The notes beneath the pieces are model-generated. The model did no database searches. It was not told where the DNA came from and saw nothing but the letters and a program-made list of their open reading frames with translations. Made by a program: the position numbers and the translations under genes. From Malikia spinosa (lineage in GTDB: Bacteria; Pseudomonadota; Gammaproteobacteria; Burkholderiales; Burkholderiaceae_C): a stretch of 64,000 bases of DNA. The stretch covers positions 124,001 to 188,000 of the forward strand of contig NZ_PVLR01000012.1 in NCBI RefSeq assembly GCF_002980625.1, in the 5' to 3' direction. Positions within the stretch are counted from its first letter, which is position 1; each line of letters starts with the position of its first letter. This document shows, in pieces, positions 8,740-14,299 of the stretch.

Positions 8740-9150
8740 ATGGCCTTCGGTAAATTCGACTCCGACAGCGAGGACGAGGTCCTGAGCGAGATCAACATGA
8801 TCCCGCTGATCGACGTGATGCTGGTGCTGCTGATCGTCTTCATCATCACGGTGCCGGTGATCCGCCACGCGGTGCAGCTCGAGCTGCCCCAGGCCACCAG
8901 CCAGCCGAGCCAGGAGCGCCCGGCCACGATCCGGCTGGCGATCGACGCCCAGGGCCAGTACCACTGGAACGAGGCCGCGATCAGCGACCAGGAGCTGCAG
9001 ACCCGCCTGGATGCCGCCGCCGCCCAGCAGCCCCAGCCCGAGCTGCACCTGAGCGGCGACAAGGCGGTGCGCTACGAGCGGGTGGCGCAGGCCATGGCCG
9101 CAGCCCAGCGCGCCGGCCTCGGCAAGATCGGCTTCCTGACCCGGCCATGA
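8740..9150 (+). CDS. exbD: Biopolymer transport protein ExbD
   Basis: A 136-residue ExbD/TolR protein. One transmembrane helix (about 20-42) contains the essential acidic residue, D25 in MIPLIDVML, that carries protons in the ExbBD motor. A periplasmic domain follows. A GAGGA Shine-Dalgarno precedes the ATG. It lies 10 bp after exbB and overlaps the start of hemP by the tetranucleotide ATGA, indicating one translationally coupled unit. Confidence 0.93.
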   Translation: MAFGKFDSDSEDEVLSEINMIPLIDVMLVLLIVFIITVPVIRHAVQLELPQATSQPSQERPATIRLAIDAQGQYHWNEAAISDQELQTRLDAAAAQQPQPELHLSGDKAVRYERVAQAMAAAQRAGLGKIGFLTRP

Positions 9151-9410
9151 ACGAGTCTGCCCGACCTTTTTCAGCCTCCTTGCCAGCGTCGGAGTCAGAG
9201 TCAGTGCTTGCCTTGCCGTCCGGACAGTCGCCTGTCGCACCGGCGTTGGCAGCGGATGCTGCCGCCAGCGACCCGGTCGGCTCCATCCTGGCGCAGCCGC
9301 TCGACAGCCAGCTGCTGCTGCAAGGCCGGCGCGAGCTGCAGATCCTGCATCAGGGCCAGATCTACCGCCTGCAGCAGACGCGCCAGGGCAAGCTGATCCT
9401 GACCAAGTAG
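9147..9410 (+). CDS. hemP: Hemin uptake protein HemP family
   Basis: An 87-residue small protein whose last 36 residues match the HemP/HmuP family: the ILHQGQIYRLQQTRQGKLIL segment is the core signature. The first 50 residues are a low-complexity Ser/Ala/Pro extension. HemP proteins are small, iron-regulated, and in some betaproteobacteria act as activators of heme uptake genes; here it is coupled to exbD by a 4-bp overlap instead of lying next to a heme receptor. It converges on the histidine kinase gene 13 bp away. Confidence 0.85.
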   Translation: MNESARPFSASLPASESESVLALPSGQSPVAPALAADAAASDPVGSILAQPLDSQLLLQGRRELQILHQGQIYRLQQTRQGKLILTK

Positions 9411-9423
9411 GCGGTCGCGCGCC

Positions 9424-10623
9424 TCATTTCTCTGCGCTGGCCGGCAAGGTCAGCCGCACCGACAGCCCGCCACCGGCGCGGTTCTCGGCGCTCGCGCGTC
9501 CGCCGTGCAAGCTCATGACCCGGCTCGTGATCGCGAGCCCCAGGCCATAACCGGCATGGGCCTGGGCGCCGGCACTGCGCATGAAGGGCGCGAAGATTGC
9601 CTCGAGCTCGGCCGGCGGCACGCCGGGCCCTTCGTCGTCGACCCGGATTTCGAGCCAGCCAGGCCGGATTTCGGGCTGGCTCGTGATGCGCACCGTACCG
9701 CCATCGGGCGAATGCCGCAGCGCGTTGCGCACCACGTTTTCCAGCGCGCGGTGCAGCAGCTCGCGGTCGCCGTGCAGGACCGCGCCCTGATTGCCCTCGA
9801 CCAGGATGCGGCAGCCGCGCTGCTGGCCCTCGAACGCGGCGTCCTCGGCCACATTGGCCACCAGTTCGGCCAGCTCGACCCGTTCGCGCTGGCGCGGCGC
9901 AATGCCGGCATCGAGCCGCGCCAGCGTCAGCAGCTCGCCGACCAGCTGATCCATGCGGCCGCTTTCGCGCTCGATCCGCTCGATGAATTCGGCCGCGCGC
10001 TCGGGCTGCTGCGCCAGCAGGTCGGTCGCCGCCTGCAGCCGCGCCAGCGGCGAGCGCAGCTCGTGCGAGACATCGTGCAGCAGCCGGCGCTGGCCCTCGA
10101 GCAACTGCTGCAGCTGGCCCGCCATCAGGTCGAAGGCCTGGCCCAGATCGGCCAGCTCGTCGCGCCGGCCCGACAGCAGCGGGCCGACCCGGACCTCGAG
10201 CCCGCCAGCGGCGGCCTGCTCGAAGGCCCGCTGCAGATAGCGGATCGGGCGCGAGAAATACCAGGCCAGCGCAGCCGCGAACACCAGGCTGACCAGTCCG
10301 CCCGCCAGCAGCGGCAGGTAGGGCGGACGCAGCAGCCAGGGCCTGGCGCCGGAGCGGGGCCGGTCCGCCATCGCGCCGGCCATGGCGCCGGTTGGCGGCA
10401 GGCCAGGTCGCAGCTCGGCCGGGCCGCGCCAGGCGGGCACTGGCGCTGGTGCCGGTGCCGGTGCCGATGTGCCAGGCGCCTGCCACTGATGCGCCGGCCG
10501 ATCGGCACGTTCGCCACGCAGCATCCAGACCGCCGCGCCGACCCCGGCCGAAGTCAGCAGCTGCGCGCTCCAGAAGGCGAAGAAGAACTTCCAGAACAGC
10601 CGGCCGGTGCTTTTTCCCGTCAT
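9424..10623 (-). CDS. Two-component sensor histidine kinase (CpxA-like)
   Basis: A 399-residue membrane sensor kinase. Two transmembrane helices (about 15-35 and 102-122) enclose a short, Pro/Ala-rich periplasmic segment of roughly 65 residues. A HAMP domain (about 123-175) is followed by the HisKA box HDVSHELRSP with phospho-acceptor H187, then an HATPase domain with the N box (NVVRNALRHS), G1 box (DDEGPGVP) and G2 box (GYGLGLAI). It overlaps the response regulator by 4 bp. CpxA is the nearest familiar relative; the periplasmic part is too small and simple to name a signal. Confidence 0.9.
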   Translation of the reverse strand: MTGKSTGRLFWKFFFAFWSAQLLTSAGVGAAVWMLRGERADRPAHQWQAPGTSAPAPAPAPVPAWRGPAELRPGLPPTGAMAGAMADRPRSGARPWLLRPPYLPLLAGGLVSLVFAAALAWYFSRPIRYLQRAFEQAAAGGLEVRVGPLLSGRRDELADLGQAFDLMAGQLQQLLEGQRRLLHDVSHELRSPLARLQAATDLLAQQPERAAEFIERIERESGRMDQLVGELLTLARLDAGIAPRQRERVELAELVANVAEDAAFEGQQRGCRILVEGNQGAVLHGDRELLHRALENVVRNALRHSPDGGTVRITSQPEIRPGWLEIRVDDEGPGVPPAELEAIFAPFMRSAGAQAHAGYGLGLAITSRVMSLHGGRASAENRAGGGLSVRLTLPASAEK

Positions 10624-11315
10624 GGCAGCACCAGCATATAGCCCTGGCGGATCACGGTCTCGATCGGCGAGCTGCCGTCGGGCAGCTGACCGAGCTTCTG
10701 TCGGATGCCGCTGATGTGGACATCGATGCTGCGGTCAAAGCGCGTCAGTGGCCGCCCGAGCGCTTCCTGCGACAGGGTCTCCTTGCTGACCGGTTGGCCG
10801 GCATGGCGCGCCAGCAGATCCAGCAGGCTGAACTCGGTGCTGGTCAGCTCGAGCGCCTGGCCGCGCCAGGCGGCGCGGCGCTTGCCGGGCCAGAGCTGCA
10901 GCTGGCCGACCACCCGTTCCTGCGCGGTCTCGGTGCCAGCGCCCTTGCCGGCCTGCACCCGCTTGAGGATGGCGCGCAGCCGTGCCGCCAGTTCGCGCGG
11001 GGTGCAGGGCTTGGGCACATAGTCATCGGCGCCGAGTTCGAGCCCGACGATGCGGTCGGCATCGTCGCCGCGCGCGGTCAGCATCAGCACCGGTACCTGG
11101 CTGCTGGCGCGGATGCGGCTCAGCGCCTGGATGCCGTTGAGCCCCGGCATCGTGACGTCGAGCACCACGATGTCATAGCGGCCTGAAATCGCCGCGCTGG
11201 CGCCGGACTCGCCGTCATGGGCGCAGTCGACCGCGAAGCCGTCGCGCGCGAGGTAGTCGCGCAGCAGGCCGGCCAGCTCGATGTCGTCGTCGACCAGCAG
11301 CACCTGGGCATTCAT
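10620..11315 (-). CDS. OmpR/PhoB-family response regulator (CpxR-like)
   Basis: A 231-residue DNA-binding response regulator. The receiver domain has the acidic pocket D9/D10, phospho-acceptor D53, T80 and K102. A winged-helix DNA-binding domain follows, ending in the typical RFDRSIDVHISGIRQKLG segment. The start at 11315 (MNAQVLLVDDD) fits family proteins; an in-frame ATG at 11339 would add 8 residues. It is transcribed before the kinase. The divergent gap towards the Spy/CpxP-like gene contains a perfect GTAAA-N5-GTAAA site, supporting a CpxR-like specificity. Confidence 0.92.
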   Translation of the reverse strand: MNAQVLLVDDDIELAGLLRDYLARDGFAVDCAHDGESGASAAISGRYDIVVLDVTMPGLNGIQALSRIRASSQVPVLMLTARGDDADRIVGLELGADDYVPKPCTPRELAARLRAILKRVQAGKGAGTETAQERVVGQLQLWPGKRRAAWRGQALELTSTEFSLLDLLARHAGQPVSKETLSQEALGRPLTRFDRSIDVHISGIRQKLGQLPDGSSPIETVIRQGYMLVLP

Positions 11316-11381
11316 GGCAGGGAAGGGGGAGAGTGGCATGGCTGCCGATCTTAGGCCCGCCGGGTCGCTGCCGCAGCCCTC

Positions 11382-11417
11382 TTTACGCGGATTTACCCCG
11401 GCTTAACACCCGTTAAC
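11382..11417. promoter_or_regulatory. CpxR-type direct-repeat sites
   Basis: On the minus strand 11382-11396 reads GTAAATCCGCGTAAA, an exact GTAAA-N5-GTAAA CpxR box. A second, degenerate direct repeat TTAAC-N5-TTAAC lies at 11403-11417, 21 bp further, on the same helix face. Both are in the divergent region between the response regulator and the Spy/CpxP-like gene, so autoregulation plus activation of the periplasmic protein is likely. Confidence 0.72.
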
Positions 11418-11465
11418 GCGTTCGGCCGCAACAATGAGGCTGTCTTTCACTTACAGAGGTTCACC

Positions 11466-12056
11466 ATGAAATCACTCCCGATCCTGCGCCATACCGCCCT
11501 CGGCCTGCTGGCCGCCCTGAGCCTGACGGCAATGGCCGCTGCCCCGGCCGCCGGTGATGGTTGCGAACATCAGGGCCGGCCTGGCATGCATGGCATGGCG
11601 GGTACCGAAGGCCATCACGGCGGTCGCATGGGCCATGGCCCGATGGGGGCTGGGGAAGGTCAGATGAGCGGCCATATGGGGGGCCGCATGGGCGCTCACA
11701 TGGGCGGCCTGTCGCCCAGAATGCTGCAGTCGCTCCAGCTCAGCGATGCCCAGCGCGCCCAGGTGACCGAGCTCACCCAGGCCCAGGCCAAGACGATGCA
11801 GGAGCAGATGAGCCAGAGCCGCGCCCGCCATGAGCAGCTCGACCAGCTGTCACGCGCGCCCAGCTTCGACGCTGCCAAGGCGCGTGCCCTGGCCGACGAG
11901 CAGGGCCAGCAGATGGCCCAGCATCTGTTCCAGCGCGTTCAGCTCCAGTCCCAGCTGCGCGCGCTGCTGACGCCCGAGCAGCTCAAGCAGCTCGACGCGC
12001 GCCAGGCCGATGGCCGTCCGATGGACGGCAAGGGCCCGCGGCAGCAGCCGCGCTGA
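11466..12056 (+). CDS. Spy/CpxP-family periplasmic protein with Met/His-rich N-terminus
   Basis: A 196-residue exported protein with a signal peptide (cleavage near residue 26). A segment from about 33 to 80 is extremely rich in Met, His and Gly (GMHGM, GHHGGRMGH and similar short repeats), which suggests metal binding. The C-terminal half is helical and contains two LTxxQ-like motifs (LSDAQ and LTPEQ), the hallmark of CpxP/Spy chaperones. Divergent position from the CpxRA-like system and the CpxR-type box make it a likely target and feedback modulator of that system. The metal (Cu, Zn or other) is not determinable. Confidence 0.85.
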   Translation: MKSLPILRHTALGLLAALSLTAMAAAPAAGDGCEHQGRPGMHGMAGTEGHHGGRMGHGPMGAGEGQMSGHMGGRMGAHMGGLSPRMLQSLQLSDAQRAQVTELTQAQAKTMQEQMSQSRARHEQLDQLSRAPSFDAAKARALADEQGQQMAQHLFQRVQLQSQLRALLTPEQLKQLDARQADGRPMDGKGPRQQPR

Positions 12057-12071
12057 GGCCCCGTTCCGGCT

Positions 12072-13088
12072 TCAACGGAAGCCGGCGCGGTCGAACACCA
12101 TCTGTGCCTTGGTGCGGTACATCGCCAGCTGACCGATCGGCAGCTGGTCGACCTTGAAGGCGCCCAGCGCCTTCAGCGCCGGGTTGCTGGTCTTGACGCT
12201 GCTGACCACCGGCCACTCGTTGTTGCCGTCGGCCAGGTAGCGCTGGGCCTGGTCGCTGGCCAGGTATTCGAGGAACTTGACCGCGGCCTGCGGATTCGGC
12301 GCGTGCTTGAGCATGCCGCCACCCGAGACGTTGACATGGGTGCCGTTGCCCTTCTGGTCCGGTGCGATCACGCCCACGCTCTCCATCACCTTGCGATCGG
12401 CCGGATCGGTCGAGCGCATCAGTCGCGCGACGTAGTACGAGTTAGCGATCGTGACGCCGCATTCGCCAGCCGCCACGGCCTTGATCTGGTCGGTATCGCC
12501 GCCCTTGGGGGCGCGCGCGAAGTTGGCCACCAGGCCCTTGGCCCATTGCTCGGCCTTTGCTTCGCCCTCGTGCGAGATCACCGAAGCCAGCAGCGAGATG
12601 TTGTAGGGGTGCGAGCCCGAACGCGAGCAGAACTTGCCCTTGAGCGCCGGCAGCGCCAGGTCGGCGTAGTTGCGCACCTGATCCGGCTTGACGTCGAGCT
12701 TGTTGTAGACGATCACGCGGGCCCGGGTCGAGAACGAGAACCAGTCGTCGGTGCGCAGATAGCCCGGAATCCGGCTTTCGAGCAGCTTGGACTTGACCGG
12801 AGCGAACAGGCCCAGATCATGCGCCTGCGCCAGTCGCGCTGCATCGACGGTCAGCAGCACATCGGCCGGGCTGTTCGCGCCCTCGTTCTTGATGCGCTCA
12901 AGCAGCTCCTCTTCCTTGCCTTCGATCCGGTTGATCTTGATGCCGGTCTGCTTGGTGAAGTCGCTGTAGAGCGCCTCGTCGGTCTGGTAGTGGCGTGCCG
13001 AGTAGAGGTTGAGCACCGGTTCGGCGGCCTGGGCGCCCAGGGCGGTGCCGGCCAGCAGCAGGGAGAGCAGGGGAGTGCGGATAGACAT
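12072..13088 (-). CDS. fbpA: Ferric iron ABC transporter substrate-binding protein FbpA
   Basis: A 338-residue periplasmic iron-binding protein of the FbpA/AfuA family. A Sec signal peptide ends at AQA (19-21). The mature protein has the tandem tyrosines Y218-Y219 that bind Fe(III) in the family and a candidate His ligand (H33). Two cysteines (C154, C210) could form a disulfide. The ATG at 13088 with an upstream CGGAG is preferred over an in-frame TTG 18 bp upstream. It would deliver Fe(III) to FbpBC, whose genes are about 11 kb away. A good Fur box lies upstream. Confidence 0.92.
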   Translation of the reverse strand: MSIRTPLLSLLLAGTALGAQAAEPVLNLYSARHYQTDEALYSDFTKQTGIKINRIEGKEEELLERIKNEGANSPADVLLTVDAARLAQAHDLGLFAPVKSKLLESRIPGYLRTDDWFSFSTRARVIVYNKLDVKPDQVRNYADLALPALKGKFCSRSGSHPYNISLLASVISHEGEAKAEQWAKGLVANFARAPKGGDTDQIKAVAAGECGVTIANSYYVARLMRSTDPADRKVMESVGVIAPDQKGNGTHVNVSGGGMLKHAPNPQAAVKFLEYLASDQAQRYLADGNNEWPVVSSVKTSNPALKALGAFKVDQLPIGQLAMYRTKAQMVFDRAGFR

Positions 13089-13151
13089 GAAGAGGCTCCG
13101 GATCAAGGTCAGGGGATGAGCGATTCTAGGAATCTGCGGTCTGATTGTAAA

Positions 13152-13166
13152 TGAGACTGATTATCA
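13152..13166. promoter_or_regulatory. Fur box and -10 element of fbpA
   Basis: TGAGACTGATTATCA matches the Fur consensus at 12 of 14 positions, the best of the four sites. On the minus strand it is followed immediately by a -10-like TACAAT (complement of 13144-13149), giving the same geometry as at tonB. Confidence 0.75.
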
Positions 13167-13268
13167 ACCGTATTGCTGATCCGGGTATTGGTGCGATTTT
13201 GTGACTTTTGCTCGCTGGCGGAAAAAAAGCCGGAAAGCGTGGCAAATCCTGCTACAATTTCGTTCTCG

Positions 13269-13345
13269 GCGGCTGTAGCTCAGTTGGATAGAGTACTTGG
13301 CTACGAACCAAGGGGTCGTGGGTTCGAATCCTGCCAGCCGCACCA
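13269..13345 (+). tRNA. tRNA-Arg(ACG), copy 1
   Basis: A 77-nt cloverleaf with acceptor stem GCGGCTG/CAGCCGC, encoded CCA, and anticodon stem CTTGG/CCAAG around the loop CTACGAA, giving anticodon ACG. It would be read as ICG and decode CGU/CGC/CGA, the main Arg codons of this high-GC genome. TACAAT at 13253-13258 is a likely -10 element for the three-gene array. Confidence 0.96.
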
Positions 13346-13353
13346 GATATGTA

Positions 13354-13378
13354 AATCGCAGCGCCAACGGCTGCGATT
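13354..13378 (+). other. Spacer hairpin between tRNA-Arg copies 1 and 2
   Basis: Stem AATCGCAGC/GCTGCGATT around the loop GCCAACG. The corresponding hairpin in the second spacer keeps pairing through a G-C to A-T change, suggesting selection for the structure, possibly in precursor processing. Confidence 0.55.
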
Positions 13379-13422
13379 GTCGTGAGAAGAGTTTCATCCG
13401 TCGCAAGGCGGACTACGGTTTA

Positions 13423-13499
13423 GCGGCTGTAGCTCAGTTGGATAGAGTACTTGGCTACGAACCAAGGGGTCGTGGGTTCGAATCCTGCCAGCCGCACCA
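13423..13499 (+). tRNA. tRNA-Arg(ACG), copy 2
   Basis: Identical in sequence to copy 1, 77 nt with encoded CCA and anticodon ACG. Second gene of the array. Confidence 0.96.
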
Positions 13500-13507
13500 T
13501 ACAAGAA

Positions 13508-13532
13508 GATCGCAACGTCAACGGTTGCGATC
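13508..13532 (+). other. Spacer hairpin between tRNA-Arg copies 2 and 3
   Basis: Stem GATCGCAAC/GTTGCGATC around the loop GTCAACG. Compared with the first spacer one stem pair changes on both sides, a compensatory difference. Confidence 0.55.
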
Positions 13533-13575
13533 TCGTGAGAAGAGTTCCATCCGTCGCAAGGCGGACTACAGTTTA

Positions 13576-13652
13576 GCGGCTGTAGCTCAGTTGGATAGAG
13601 TACTTGGCTACGAACCAAGGGGTCGTGGGTTCGAATCCTGCCAGCCGCACCA
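13576..13652 (+). tRNA. tRNA-Arg(ACG), copy 3
   Basis: Identical to copies 1 and 2, 77 nt with encoded CCA and anticodon ACG. It is followed at once by a factor-independent terminator. Confidence 0.96.
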
Positions 13653-13654
13653 AT

Positions 13655-13692
13655 GAAAAAACCTGCAACAGTCCTTGTTGCAGGTTTTTTTT
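13655..13692 (+). terminator. Rho-independent terminator of the tRNA-Arg array
   Basis: Nine-pair stem CCTGCAACA/TGTTGCAGG with a 5-nt loop, preceded by an A run and followed by eight T. The A run could make it work in both directions. Confidence 0.9.
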
Positions 13693-13710
13693 CGCCCTTA
13701 GACTTTGCGC

Positions 13711-14268
13711 ATGAGCAAAGCCTTCACCCGCGAAACCGATGCCGACGACGACGAGGATCTCGGTGCTCCCAAGCTGCCGGCCGGCAGCAAGAACTACATC
13801 ACCCGTGCCGGCCACGACCGGCTGCGCGCCGAACTGCTGCAGTTGCTCGACGTCGAGCGCCCGAAGATGGTCGAGATCGTGCATTGGGCCGCCAGCAACG
13901 GCGACCGCTCGGAAAACGGCGACTACCTGTACGGCAAGAAGCGGTTGCGCGAGATCGACCGCCGCATCCGCTTCCTGACCCGCCGTCTCGACATTGCGCT
14001 GGTGGTCGACCCTTCGCTGCACCATGGCAAGGAGCAGGCCTATTTCGGCGCCACTGTGCGCTATGCGCGCGAGGACGGCAGCGAGACTACGGTCACCATC
14101 CTCGGCATCGACGAGGTCGACAGCGCCCAAGGCCAGATCAGCTGGGTCTCGCCGGTGGCGCAGGCGCTGCTGAAGGCCAGCGTGGGCGACGAGGTCCGAC
14201 TGCGCACGCCCGTCGGCTGGGAAACGCTGGAGCTGCTCGAGGTCAGCTACCCGGCGCCAGCCGCCTGA
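13711..14268 (+). CDS. greB: Transcription elongation factor GreB
   Basis: A 185-residue GreA/GreB-family factor that rescues backtracked RNA polymerase by stimulating transcript cleavage. The N-terminal coiled coil includes the GreB-like segment NGDRSENGDYLYGKKRLREI with the acidic tip residues; the C-terminal FKBP-like domain follows (about 105-180). The GreB type is favoured by this segment and by an acidic N-terminal extension (DADDDED). The ATG at 13711 is used instead of a TTG two codons upstream. It converges with spoT. Confidence 0.92.
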   Translation: MSKAFTRETDADDDEDLGAPKLPAGSKNYITRAGHDRLRAELLQLLDVERPKMVEIVHWAASNGDRSENGDYLYGKKRLREIDRRIRFLTRRLDIALVVDPSLHHGKEQAYFGATVRYAREDGSETTVTILGIDEVDSAQGQISWVSPVAQALLKASVGDEVRLRTPVGWETLELLEVSYPAPAA

Positions 14269-14274
14269 GGGGGC

Positions 14275-14299
14275 GAGCCGGCAGCTAAGCTGCTGGCTC
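14275..14299. terminator. Convergent hairpin between greB and spoT
   Basis: An 11-pair stem (GAGCCGGCAGC/GCTGCTGGCTC, one G-T pair) with loop TAA lies between the two stop codons, touching the spoT stop. There is no T tract, so it may mainly protect 3' ends. Confidence 0.5.

Larger units (their letters stand above)
13269..13652 (+). repeat. Tandem array of three tRNA-Arg units (about 154-bp period)
   Basis: Three identical tRNA genes begin at 13269, 13423 and 13576 (periods 154 and 153 bp). The 77- and 76-bp spacers are near copies of each other, so the unit duplicated as tRNA plus spacer. The last copy is followed by a strong terminator instead of the spacer. Confidence 0.9.

Noticed and set aside
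13269-13652. CRISPR-like pattern (three repeats with spacers of equal length)
   Set aside because: The repeats are complete 77-nt tRNA genes with CCA ends, and the spacers are similar to each other.
13297-13656. Open frames running across the three tRNA-Arg genes
   Set aside because: The repeated peptide is the translation of the tRNA sequence; the cloverleafs explain the repeat.
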